DNA from: Heloderma charlesbogerti
Lineage: Eukaryota; Chordata; Lepidosauria; Squamata; Helodermatidae
Reading direction: 5' to 3'
Length of the DNA stretch: 64,000 nt
Assembly: GCA_026122225.1 (NCBI GenBank)
Contig: JANEZZ010002677.1
Location: 1,178,001 to 1,242,000 of the forward strand
Of this stretch, positions 11,109 to 22,425 are shown in pieces. Under the pieces are notes generated by a model that was not told the DNA's origin, did not search any database, and saw nothing but the letters and a program-made list of their open reading frames with translations. Position 1 is the stretch's first letter. Each line of letters begins with the position of its first letter. The position numbers were made by a program, and so were the translations under genes.

Positions 11109-11487
11109 AGTATGCATATATAAAATCAGGGAAACCAGTCATTAATTATCCAGATCCAGAGGCCAATGTCTAGTGATGAACAAAGAAAGATTGACCAACT
11201 TTGTGGTTTGATGACTCACTGTTCCCAAAGCTAAGCTATCAGAAAAAGTAGTACTTCAGTATTTATACCTGAAGTGTGTTAAAGAGAAGGCTGACAAAAA
11301 AGAAAGATGCAAGAACGCAGCCAGCAAAATGAAGGATTGAAAGGTTTCACCTGATCATGTTGAAAATATGCCTACAACTACACCAGATGAGGAACATGGA
11401 GTCCACACCACTTAGTGTCTACTGATATTAACCAATCAACCACTTCCTACACAGAAAGTGATATCATGGAAGTAGCTAATTCATTTA

Positions 11488-11921
11488 GACAGCAATCCTA
11501 TGGCCGCTAGATAGTGGCTAGACAGTCATAGGTTCTGGGAACCGACCTTGGAGCCCTCATACCGAGGTTGGTTCCCAGAAAACTGCCTCCCTACCCCTGC
11601 CACCTCATAAGAGGTGCAGTTCACCCAGGGCTCTGCACATGGAAGAGCAGAGCAGAGTGGGGCAAAGGGGGGCATTCCTGGTGGTGGGGAGGGGCACAGA
11701 GCACAGAAGTGCCAGTACAACGCTTCCTATGTGTCATCCAGCTTCCCGCCCACTGCTCCGAAGTCCAGCAGCTAGATGGCCAAAATCTGCCATCTAGCCA
11801 CAAATGCAAGGCAGCTGGAGCGTGGAGGAGAGGTTCCCCTCCACACTCCGCCCGCCCTGCACTGGATAGTTGGTCGCCTTCGAGTTTGGAGGCAGCCAAC
11901 TATCTGCATACGATTACGCCC
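11488..11921. mobile_element. PIF/Harbinger-like MITE, TTA target duplication
   Basis: The left end is GACAGCAATCCTATGGCCGC and the right end TACGATTACGCCC, with TTA at 11485-11487 and 11922-11924. The interior holds GGGAACCGACCTTGGAG near the left and CTGCACTGGATAGTTGG near the right, shared with 5428-5877 and 37521-37958. It is non-coding. Confidence 0.75.
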
Positions 11922-12119
11922 TTAGTAGTGAAAGTAAATTCACCTTGGATAAATCAGACAATAATAGTACAGAGACTAACAAAGCAACCCTGAGTGGACC
12001 CAACTGGGAGCAATTGGGCAGATCTACTGCTTCATCCATAGCCCTGCCAGCTCATGCCAGCCAGTGTGGAGGTGGAAAGAGTGGCGATTTTTTCTGTTCT
12101 TCTCCAGAGGAAGGGGGAA

Positions 12120-13375
12120 TGAATGGGGGAACTAACCTTGTTAGTTCTCCTGGACCTTTTAATGGCTTGCAATGCCATCTACCATGTTATCCGTCTGGAC
12201 TGCCTGACTGGCTTGGGTTTGAAGAGCACAGTGTTATGGTGGCTCCAATCATACCAGGCAAAATGATTTCAGAAAGTGGTGCTGAGGAACTTCTGCTCTT
12301 CCCTGTAGCCTTTGGCCTCTAAGGTACAGCAAGATTCTATTCTTCCCCTGTGCTACTTCACATCTACATGAAATCACTACAGGAAGACATTTGGCAGTGT
12401 GGGCTGCAGTTTCACCAATATACAGATGACACACAGCTCCACCTTTGTTTTCCACCTACTAATCCCAGGGAGGATGTGGAACTCCTGAATACATGGTTTG
12501 AAGGTAGCTTTGGGATGGATGATGATGATGAACAAACTGACGCTTAATCAAGACGAGACAGAAGTCCTGTGGGTGGGGAAATCCGGGATTCAACTGGTGT
12601 TGGAAGGGGTTACACTCCCCCTGAAAGACAAAGTCTGTAGCTTGGGGATACTTCTGGATTTGGTGTTGTCTGTGGAAGCTGAGGTGGCAACAACAGTATT
12701 TTTTACGAACTTTGGTTGGTATGACAGCTGACCCTATTTAGGGAAAGCAGAGTGAGCCTGTTATGCATGCACTAGTTATATCTAGACTGGACTACTGCAA
12801 TGTGCTCTACTTGGGGCTACCTTTGAAGAATACTTGGAAACTTCACCCAGTGCAGAACTTAGCCATTCAAGTCTTTTGGGGGTGGAGTGGGGGACTAGAC
12901 AGATTGTATTACACTGGTTGTTGGACTATTTCCAAGACGAATTCAAAGTGCTGGTTTTCACTTTTAAAGACGTAAACAGGTTGGGTCCAGGTTATCTGAG
13001 GGACCGATAGCCTCATGAACTTGCCTGTGCTTTAAGATTATCTTCAGAGGCCCTACTCATTGGCCTGCCATACAGCTGTGGGCACTAGAGATCGAACCTT
13101 CGCAGTAGTGGCCCCTGTCCTTCGGAACTCCTGCCCAACAGATATGTGTCTGGCACCGTTGCTGCTTTTAAAGAGGGTTTTAAAAATGTATTTGTTTCCT
13201 TTGGCTTTTAATTGAACGGTTTACAGTATATTATATATGTTGCTTTTGTTACTGGCTCATTGTTAAATTGGTTATAAAATTAATTTATGATGTTATGAAC
13301 TTGTTATTCTGATAGAATTGTATATTTTATATTGGAAGCCACTTTGAGAATAACATTTGGTTTCTACAAAACACA
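12120..13375 (+). mobile_element. CR1/L2-like LINE, 5'-truncated and old
   Basis: The plus strand encodes a decayed reverse-transcriptase C-terminal half. FHQYTDDTQLHLC (near 12410) contains the YxDD catalytic box. KLTLNQDETEVLWVG and the LDYCNVLYLGLPLK block (near 12790) then appear in the same order as in the better copies at 28480 and 32370. The 3' UTR runs to TTGAGAATAACATTTGG near 13350. Frameshifts are frequent. Confidence 0.8.
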
Positions 13376-13884
13376 AAATACTACTGCAACATTTCATTGT
13401 TTTATTATGATAAATTTGAATATTTTCAGTACAAGTATTTAAAATGCCAATATAAAAACATATATAAAACTGGAAAGAGTAAAGATTTGTTCTCAGGTAC
13501 TACAAGATGCCATTTCTTTAGTTTAGAACTTCGTTATTCTGAATACCAAATAATGGCTTGGTTCCAGATTTAGTCATACTTAGACTAGACCCACTGAAAT
13601 TTAATTGAATTTAACTTAGTCATAAATTTCAGTTAGCTGCCATTTGTAATTTTTCACCTCGGGCTTCTAAACCCTTTGAGATAATGTTAGGCCTAATATA
13701 AGAAATGGAAGAAGGTAACCTCCAGGTGCACAAGGGTGTTTTCTTGAGCCCAACACATTTCAAATATGAATTATTCTTCAGGGTCACTTTTGGGAACTCC
13801 TTTGGACACCAAAGACTCAGGTTTCTTTCCTTCCTCTACTGCATTTGGGGCCTTCCCTTTTTTTGTTTCCTAGGACTAATATTA

Positions 13885-13945
13885 GCTTGCACTCAAAATC
13901 TCATCAAAGGTTAAACTTGCTTGCACTCAAAATCTCATCAAAATT
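13885..13945. repeat. Short direct duplication
   Basis: TTGCACTCAAAATCTCATCA occurs twice within 30 bases, around 13888 and 13921, followed by similar GGTTAAACTTGC and GGTAAAACTTGC. It looks like a local tandem duplication. Confidence 0.8.
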
Positions 13946-14313
13946 GGTAAAACTTGCTGTAAAAGCAAATTTAGGGGAAATAAAGTATATTACTTAAGCC
14001 CAAACAGGGTATGGCAACACATATGTAATGCGCCTGCTGGTGTCACCTCATTCATCCCAGTGCATGCTGTTCCTGCCCTTCTCAGGATCTGAAAAGGAGT
14101 TCAATTTTCATTTGCTTGAACTGAAGTAGCAGTCTCAGTGCAGTAGGGACCCTGATAAAGCAGGGTCCTGGACCACACAGTGTTTTACTCACATTCAAAT
14201 GAACATGAGTAGAACTATTCAGACTGTGCTGCATCAGAACTGAAGGAACAGGGGTGCTATGTACCAGTGTGGCTAGCCCAGTGTCCCTACTCATGCACTG
14301 CCATACTGTATTC

Positions 14314-15145
14314 CAGGTATCCCCAACCTTTTGGGACCCGTGGGCACATTTGGGAATTTGAGAAACTGCTGTGGGCACCACCACAAAATGGCTCCCATGG
14401 AGGATGTGGCTAGTCACATAATGGCTGCTGTGGGGGCCTGGCTAGTCAAAAGATAAGTAATTCACCTAAGAAACTGAGTACAAGCAGAAGAAGAGTCTGA
14501 ACTCCAACGCCAATCTACATATTTGACCCCACAGAAGCACAACAAAGTACCCATTTAAGCTGGCAATCCTATGCATGCTTACATGAAGCTCTGTGGGAAT
14601 TACTTCTGAATAGTCCTACATGGGGTTGTTCTGCTCATCCTGTCTACCTTTTCCCATCCCCAAAGGAAAGGAAAATGCCCCTGGCTCCAAAAGGAAAGAT
14701 AACGTTTTCCCTACTTCAACCCCAGGCTCAGCCACTCTGTTCCTCACCACAGGGAGAGAAAGGGGTGAGAGGGAGAGAAAGAGCAGAGCTAGGGACTGAG
14801 AGGGAGAGGTAAATAGCAAGAGAAAGGGCAAGGATAGAAGCTAGGAAGGGGGTAAAGAGCAAGGTAAAGGAGGTGGCAGGGGAGAGTGATCAAAGGGGAA
14901 AGGTCTGTATGGGCCAAGAAGATTGGGTGGGGCCAGGAAGCAACACTTTCATTCTCTTCTTGCTCGCCTAACAGCTGATCAGTAGGAAGTTCAGGAATGG
15001 GAAGGAGAATCTGGTGTCCTAACATTTCTCAAGGCTTTTATTAAAAATAACTTTTTGAAGGGGGCAGGGACTGGAGAGCTTCATAGGCACCATTTGAGGC
15101 CCGTGGGCACAATGGCACCCACGAGTGCTGCGTTGGGGACCCCTG
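14314..15145. mobile_element. Non-autonomous hAT-type transposon (832 bp)
   Basis: The left end is CAGGTATCCCCAACCTTTTG and the right end GTTGGGGACCCCTG, with GACCCGTGGGCACA repeated inverted just inside. The flanks CTGTATTC (14306-14313) and CTCTATTC (15146-15153) match at 7 of 8 bases, the 8-bp duplication of hAT transposons. The interior is AG-rich and without transposase. Confidence 0.8.
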
Positions 15146-16069
15146 CTCTATTCAGCCCCAATGCATGAACAGGGATTCAGCAGGTCATAAAACACTTTTT
15201 AAAATACCCAAGCAAACAATTTCCCCTCGCATAGACTCTAAAGTTGGGAACCCTCCCCGATGAGGAGGTGGAATACTACTTCAGGCAACAAGTAGAAAAT
15301 TAGCATAGCAGGGGGCAAGTTGGCCTAGTATTTTGTTTTTTACATGGAGGAGCGTTCAAAATTACATCCCCGCGCTCCCTGCAGCCTGAATTGGTACAGT
15401 CGCCCCTCGCCTCTCCAGAACTCTACCAACTCATTCTGTGGCACCAAGCCTGCTTCTCTAGAAGGCGCGCGACTACTTCGGGTTCGAGAGGGACCCCGGA
15501 GGGGCCCGGTGACGTCGTCAGGGAGAAGCCTCAGTAGTCCCCCTCCGCCTCTCGCAAGGAAAGCGCCAGCGCGCCAGCGCCTGCTCGATCGCGCTCTGCC
15601 TAGCGAGGCAGCCCTCCCGCCACCGGAGCAGGAGGCAGCCCGCGGCACTGCGCGCGGGGCGATACGCGCAGAGCACCTGGAGAAGGGGGAGGGGCTGGCG
15701 CAAGCGGGGCCGGCGAGAACTGCTCCTCGCCGCGCCGTCGCCTTGTCTTCCTCCGCAGCCTCGCTTTCTGGCCTAGTCACGCGCTGCCGCTGAGGAGAGT
15801 CCCTGAGGTGAGATGCGGTGCTGAAGGCTCACGGAGTCCTCCGGCCTGTCGGCCGCGGGGCTCGACTGTGAGGCGCCTGGGCGCTTCTTCCCTCCCGCCC
15901 TCCTCCGTAAGCCGCTGTTGAGGGGTGGGGGAGACTCGCTGGATGCCTGGGCTGCCTTATGGACGGCCTAGCGCAGCCACCCGCTCCCTTCCCTTTGACT
16001 TTGGGCCTCCGAGGACGGCTCGGGGCCGGTCTGCTTGTCTGCGCCTCTTGTCTGCTCTAAGGCCTGCCC

Positions 16070-16102
16070 GGGGGGGGGGGGGGAGACGACGACGACGACG
16101 AC
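16070..16102. repeat. G run and (GAC)n repeat in CpG island 2
   Basis: A run of 14 G (about 16070-16083) is followed by six GAC units. Confidence 0.9.
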
Positions 16103-16235
16103 ATGTCGTTGCCTTGTTGCCCCCCCCCGGGCCCTGTTTCTTCTGCGTGGGGGCAGTCGTCTAGTCCCCTTTGTATCTAGTCTCCTGAGGGGCGTTTTCT
16201 AAGACGTCTGTTGCCTGAGTCTCTCTCTCTCGCAG

Positions 16236-16282
16236 GCGCTTCACGCAGCAGCGCAGAGAAGGCCAAGACTTAACTGCTGGAG
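16236..16282 (+). other. FAM193A: Candidate 5' UTR exon
   Basis: 47 bases between a strong acceptor (TGAGTCTCTCTCTCTCGCAG) and the donor AG|GTGATA at the edge of CpG island 2. It contains a stop in the frame tested and no ATG, so if real it is non-coding leader. Confidence 0.3.
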
Positions 16283-16289
16283 GTGATAT

Positions 16290-17700
16290 TGGGCGTTTTG
16301 CTGCTCTGAAGCTGCAGAGGGGCCCGCAGGCCTATTCTTTCTCCAGGCAGTAGCGTGGCTTTATTTCTCCTTTGCTCATCTCTAGAGTAGCGATCCTCGA
16401 CACCCTTTGCTCGCATAGTTTGGCCTCATGTTATGCGGATTGGGAAGTTCTTTATTAAAAAAAAATGTTTGTCTAAAACTACCTTCAAGATGGTAGAGGC
16501 GCATTCTCGTTTAAAACAAGGCTTTGGGAACTGCTTTGAGAGTCCAGTTCAAGTAAAATCAGGGTGTGTCTTTTTCGTCCTGCAGATGTGAGGAAGTATG
16601 TAAAGTATTTCTCAAAATAACTCGGTATCTGCTTCACCCTTCCCCTGTTTGTTAATTGTTTTTCATCCGTAGTCTGAATAGATAGTACTTTATTCAGTTA
16701 TGTTCTTGGGAATTATCAGTAAACTTGCATGTTTATATCTGGAAAGTAATTTGTGGAGGAGAAATTCCCAAACCACTGTGAGAAATAAAGGATTCTGTGA
16801 GGCTTCCAGGAGGATGCTAGTACTTACTACATCTCTGTATGGCTTGCTGCTCTCCTTGTCTCCTTTTAGTTGGCCTCCTTTGGGGGCAAATAATTGTTCT
16901 TGTGTCTCAACATTGGATGTGACTGTGTAATTCGGTCACTCCTGATGTAGACACACAGCACAATTACTTGTTTGCACAGATGTCTTTTGCTTCTCTGCAT
17001 GAATCATTGTTCTGTTTTTTTCTCCCTTCTAATTGGGTAGCATGGTCAGATAAGTGCTTTGTGGAAACAAGGTCTAAACTTCTCTTGAGGCAGATAATTA
17101 TTACATACTCTAGAAGCAAACCTTTTTAGATGTAAGAATTAAAAAAGTATATCTCCAATTTTAATTCAGAAAAGTGTGCATCAGCTATTAAAGTTTTAAA
17201 TACTGATCTTGCAGGGACCCCCTCCCCCACCTTTTTTTTTGTGCTGTAGAGAGGTGAGGGCTGTGCAGCTCTAGTTCCTGGACTGTGGTTCAGCTGCAGG
17301 TGTAGCACTGGTTGCCTGGCAATAGGAAAGCAGTATCCACAGGCCCATTTGGCATTGTGACAGGGATGCTTCACAAAAGATCTGGAGGGTGCAGGTTTCT
17401 TCAGTTTTTCAGGGGCTCTTTAAAGTTTCCTATGTACATATTAAGAAAAACATTCTTCTGAATATTGTATGCATGGGTGTTGGAAAGAGTAACTTTTAGC
17501 TGCTTTTACCATGCTTCTAAGTAGGAAACGTAAATGTGGGGCATTTCGACTGCCACTCTGGTCTTTAAACAGGCTAGAATAGCATGGAAGTGAGTGACTG
17601 GTAATGGTGGTAGAAACAGTGTAGGGAGAATGGCTTATCCTTCCCAGAACTGTCCTTTCTTTTTAGGCCATCTGGAGTGCTGGTTATGGGTGACATACAC
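16290..17700. other. No feature recognised
   Basis: Presumed first-intron DNA. The open frames at 16700-16930 and 17126-17374 have no family resemblance and no flanking splice sites that I accept. Confidence 0.4.
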
Positions 17701-20060
17701 ACAATATTCAGCAAATGATTATTATTTTTTTGCCTCTGTTATGCTATGGCAACATTCCATTTGAATGTTCACAGTGTAGAGTGTTTCTGTCTCTAATTCC
17801 TTACGCTGCCCTAATCTTGTTTAGGAGAGTCCATATTCCCATAAGAAGAGCTTAAATGCTTCATATTTAGTAATCCTACTAATGTGCCTTCATTTCTATA
17901 AGCCAGTCTTACAAATAAATGTGTCCAGATTACATTGTGTATTCAGATTACATATGCCCTAGAGAACTGTTCCAGAAATGTTTTATTGTGAGATAGCAGG
18001 ATAATTTAGGGCACATTTTACTCAAGGTAGCTTTCAGTATTTCCCTTTCTTTGACGTAAGGTCCAACATTCAGTACACTGTGAATAGACCTGACTATAGA
18101 CAAATCTGCTATCTGTTGGGTGTGAAGGACAAAATGGCTTTCCAAATTCCTAAAGCGTTTCCACAAGAGACCTGACATCTTCAGATACTTTTTGCACACT
18201 TGGCATTTGATCATGATGATGTCTACCTGTCTTCATCTTATTTTGGTGCTCTACCTCTTCAAATTAACCTATCATTCTAGCAGCCGTCTAGTCAGTGTCT
18301 GTGGGCTGATGGCTTTCCAGCTAGTGTGACAGTTCTTCCTTTGGCCTTGATACATGCATTCAACTATTTATGTGCTTGATTGATAGGAATGGCTGAGAAT
18401 GTACACTTTCTCTTCTGTCCTCTGTATTTTCCAGTATTAAATGCCAGTGAAACTTCTGGATGCTTTCTTGGTAATTCATAGCCCTTAGGAATCCACCAAG
18501 CATAATTGTTGTGGTCTAGAGTAAAAAGCCATGGAACGAGCGCTGCTAGAGCAGCTAGGTACTTGTCATTTCTAACATGCAAAGAATGCATACACCAAAA
18601 TGCAAAGCTCCAATGACCATACAGTTGACCAGCACTGAAACTGAGGATCCTCTCTTTTGTGCGCACCAAGTATTGAAGTCCATGTGGTTCTTTTCACTTG
18701 AACACTTTTTGTTCCCATGTACTGCTTATAGGCATGATGCTGTAGGATATCCAGTGAAGCAGCTTTAATCCGGTATACATGTCATGTGTTCCCAGTGTGA
18801 GTTATTTTAAGTAATTATTCTGCTCGTCCAGATTTTGCAGTATTTGCTTCTAGCAAAGTTTCCATCCAACCACTTCCTTACAACCAGTCACCTGCAGTCT
18901 TCGAAGGCTTAATCTCTATATGAAAGACAAAGAATGAGAAAATTATCTTTTTCATACTTATCAGGCTATTCCCATTGAAGTTGTTTAACAATTACATACA
19001 ATGGCTGGTCAAAGGTTATGGATGGTGTTTGTCCATCGTGTTAAGCATTCTTAACAACATCTGTCATTGGTGCACATAGCATCACAAAACAGCGGCAGCA
19101 GTGCCATTCAGTGTAGGCTTTAATTCTTCACAGGCTGGTGAACAGCTTGGGGGTAAACCATGAGGAATTCTTGTAGCTACGTTGTTGACCTTAAATAAAT
19201 GTTTTTATTCCTCCTTTTCACATGAAATGTAAGGAGGATGTGCCAAAGTGGTGATTGTGGTCACTGGAATGATGACAGGGTCAGAGGTACATCAGTGTGG
19301 TAGTGGACTAGTTATCTTAACACTTGTTTCACAGTTGAGCATCAAAGAACCACATTCCGTGCTCTCGTTTTATGTGTTTATTACAGTTCTATACTGCCCA
19401 ATAGGGGAAGCTCTCTTTATGTGAGAAGGGTGCTACATTAGAATCTACTGCATTGCTTGAGCTGGAATTGTAGTCTCATGTTGTCCACTACTGCTATAAC
19501 AAAGACATTTCTGTATAAACTAGGTGAACAGGCAACTGTGGTGTTGCTGATACACACATTTGTCCCATCTGAGAGGAGAGGTCGCACACGATTGTATGAA
19601 ATGCTGAGACCAAAACAAGAGAACTTGTCAATGAGTCTTCTCTCCTGCTGTAGCATGTAACATCAGTGGAATGTAAATTTGAAGTGGTGCCTCAATATCA
19701 ATTCTGTGTCTAACTGGGTTTCAGTTTGGATTTCCTCTTCATGCAGTTAAACTTCAGGAGCTGAACTAATGCGAATATTGCGGGCGCATTTGGTTGATAT
19801 GACTGATCCGTCATGTTATGCCCCTCAAGTTTAATTGCCTGTTTACTAAGACAATTAATACATCGCAGCACATGGTACCTAAGTGAGTAGAGAAGAGGGG
19901 CCACTGCCTCTAAGTCCATCATGCCCCCTTTCCCCCTCTTACAGTCCCACCATCCTGAGGCCAGCTGAAGCCAGATCATGCTAAGTTGTAGGAAAGGGAT
20001 CCTATCTATCAATCCCTGGCCCCAAAGGAACACCACGTGTGGCAAAGTTGCATCCTTTAT
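17700..20060 (-). pseudogene. Relic of the same unnamed protein family, N-terminal half
   Basis: On the minus strand, from high to low coordinate, the boxes run as follows: LRYHVLRCINCLSKQ and LEGHNMTDQSYQPNAPAI (20045-19710), then APLQIYIPLMLHA, GLSISYNRV and NVFVIAVVDN (about 19690-19480). After them come FQCWSTVWSLELCI (about 18640-18600), VPWLFTLDHNNYAWWIPKG and LPRKHPEVSLAFNTGKY (18550-18430), TFSAIPINQAH (about 18400) and VLHTQQIADLSIVRSI (about 18120). This order matches, from memory, the N-terminal two thirds of the uncharacterised family described for 9935-11090. A CR1 tail is inserted at about 19370-19430. Stops and frame changes are frequent. Confidence 0.6.
19368..19430 (-). mobile_element. 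CR1 3' tail inside the relic
   Basis: TTTATTACAGTTCTATACTG, then CCCAATAGGGGAAGCTCTCT, is the inverted CR1-family terminus (compare 27590 and 32390). Confidence 0.6.
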
Positions 20061-20885
20061 CGATTGGCACGGAGTAAGTCCTGAAAGGAAAAGACATGGG
20101 TTGCTACCCAGTACCCTCAGCAGGATTCTTGTGCCTTGGATAGTGGCTCTATTAATAGCAGGTGTAGTGTTCCTGATGGCACCAGTTCCATGTTAGCTTC
20201 AACTGTTGCATAACTGTCTGTCACACAAGGGTGCAGGAACCTGCCTGGAACTAGTAGATAGACAACCTCATGGAGGAACAGCCAGGATCATCTTGGTCAC
20301 TGTTGCTGGTCATGATGTCTGCATGGATCAGGGATTGGTCCTGTATCTGCAGGACAGTGGCCTATGAAAAGCAATGGGAGACAAGCACAGAGTGCATTGA
20401 GCAATAGTCAGCGGCTGGAAAAAGTCGTTCTTGGGCCTGGATGCACAGTAGGTGTGTGTGAGGAGAGGTGCAACCCTAATGTTTAGCCTTGACTCAGTGT
20501 AGTCTTGACTCAGTCTCCTGTCCCTCTGTAGGGCAAAGGGAGAGACTGCAGTTACTGAGAGTAAAATTGCTTCTTTCTCCTTGAGGATTGTAGTGGAACT
20601 CTGTGCGTAATATCTGTAGCCCTATTTGGGCAGTCAACAGTTGGCTTACCTTAACACTGTGCCATGTAGTTCCACCCCCAACACAGCCTGCATGTGAAGG
20701 GCCCCTCCAGGCATTTCTCTGTACAGTGCAGATGTCTGCAGCCAACACACATATAGCTATAGGGATGTAGGCTCCCTCCCTATGTAACAGCTGCTGGGGG
20801 GTGGGCTACATAATGCATATGACATGGTGGGGAGGCTGTAGCACAACCCCACACCCTGCTTGCATGTTAGGGTAAGCTATTTTCT
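20060..20885. other. No feature recognised
   Basis: Probably further degenerate sequence upstream of the 17.7-20.1 kb relic, but no box could be recognised. Confidence 0.35.
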
Positions 20886-20889
20886 GAAT

Positions 20890-21045
20890 GCCTGAATAGA
20901 GTTTGGTTGGAACATGGATATAATATGAAATGTGTTTGATATATTTATAATTCTATGTCTTTGTACACCTATATTCTTTTGTTTTCTCTTGTGAGCTGCT
21001 TTGAGCATAATTTGGAAAAACAACATACAAATAAATGATGATGAT
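20890..21045 (+). mobile_element. LINE 3' tail
   Basis: A T-rich 3' UTR followed by TGTGAGCTGCTTTGAGCATA and an ATGATGATTGATGAT simple tail is the general form of an L2/CR1-like 3' end. Confidence 0.5.
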
Positions 21046-21339
21046 TGATGATAGGAGAGAAATGGTAGTCCCTGGCAAGCGGATGGAGTGGTCCTGCTTG
21101 TCCTATCTCTCCCTCAGGAATGTCTAGGGAGGTGAAATGTCTAGGGAGGACAGAGACAGCTCAGCCCTGGATTTCCTGAAGGAACAAGAGTTCAGTTATA
21201 GGGAATTTACAAATGAGACTTCCAACAAAATGTTGTAGTGTACCTTAACCCCTAGGAGCATTCTTGTGCAAGGTTCCATTCAACCTGGAAAAGGTGGTCT
21301 TCTTCTTCCTTCCCCCTTCTTTTAAACCTTAATTGTGGA

Positions 21340-21900
21340 TTAACTACTTTCAGCATCAGTTCATACCTATCCATATCGTAGTTCAACCAAATATTAACAT
21401 TTCCTAGATTTCCATCTAAATTACAATGTTCATCTATAATAAATGTTACTATTGAGCTTACTGAAATGCCACCTTATTTTGATATTTATCTAATGCAGCC
21501 AAGTAGTGTTGATTTTAAAATTATACTCAATGTAATACATATCTTGCTAATGTTGACAAACTAAATCTGTAAGATCTAATTTCGTGGAAACTTGTTCTGC
21601 AGGACATCTGTGTTGTAAATTCACCTCTTTAAATCACTGTCACAGCCGTACTAATTTGTAAGTGTGATAATACCGCCACACCTGGGGAATATTGAAGCCC
21701 CCCTTTTCCCCATAAATCACACAGGCTATATTATTGTTTCTAGACTTTTTTTCTGATCTATGAAAGCTGGACCCCCTGTAACTGAAAAATGTCCAAGTCT
21801 TTCTTTCATTGACAAATGCTTCACTATTTTTATTTACAATGATAAACACATTGAATTTAAATCTAATTATTGAAATGTAAACTTACATTTAATGTTTTTT
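21340..21900 (-). mobile_element. L1-like ORF2 fragment (tentative)
   Basis: The minus frame at 21849-21640 contains GEKGGFNIPQVWRYYHTYKL, which resembles the GGLxIPxxxxYYxA box of L1 ORF2. It is heavily decayed, and the assignment rests on this one box. Confidence 0.35.
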
Positions 21901-21990
21901 CCTCTTTACTTTACAGATAAAAATGTAGGTGGAATCCATTGAGTGCTTGGAGATTTTCTGACGGTTCTTTATAATAACAAATTATATTTA

Positions 21991-22422
21991 GGGCATGGTC
22001 CTATGGGTTACTCCCTCAATGATTGTAAGCCCCCAGACTTGGAGGCTTAGGAGCGTCCAGTGCAGGGTGGGAGGAGTGGTGGAGGTGATTTTTGCCTCCC
22101 TGTCCTCCTGCCCTGCGTTTTTCATTACATGGGCTTTTTTGCCTGTCTAGCTGGGGCGCTTTGGAGAGGAGGGAACTTGAGAGGCCTCAGGATAGCTTGT
22201 ATTCTGGTCTCTCTAGTCTCCTCCCCACCCACCGAAATGCCCCTTTTCCCAACCTCTGAGAGGAGCCGGAGCATGTTTTTCCAAGCTGGCTTCCGGCATT
22301 GGGGGGAGCAGATTGTCGATTCTTCCTTCTGAGGTCAGGATGCTGTCTCTGACCTCGGACTGGAGAGTCCAAACTATCCTGTGGCTGCTCAAATGCTGTC
22401 TAGGGGCCATAGGATTGCTCCC
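21991..22422. mobile_element. PIF/Harbinger-like MITE, TTA target duplication
   Basis: The left end is GGGCATGGTCCTATGGG and the right end GGCCATAGGATTGCTCCC. TTA flanks at 21988-21990 and 22423-22425. The interior holds TGACCTCGGACTGGAGAGTC and GGGGGGAGCAGATTGTCG, shared with the truncated copy at 23372-23493. It is non-coding. Confidence 0.8.
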
Positions 22423-22425
22423 TTA

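Larger units (their letters stand above)
15340..16290 (+). promoter_or_regulatory. FAM193A: CpG island 2, candidate FAM193A promoter
   Basis: GC- and CpG-rich DNA with a plus-strand splice donor candidate CCTGAG|GTGAGA (boundary 15807). A second plausible non-coding exon at 16236-16282 has a pyrimidine-rich acceptor (TCTCTCTCTCGCAG) and the donor GGAG|GTGATA. It lies about 8 kb upstream of the first recognised FAM193A coding exon on the same strand. Assignment to FAM193A is by position and orientation only. CpG island 1 could be an alternative start. Confidence 0.5.

Noticed and set aside
15340..15793. Open frames of about 147 codons on both strands in CpG island 2
   Set aside because: Same reason: mirror-image frames in GC-rich DNA, no conserved box.
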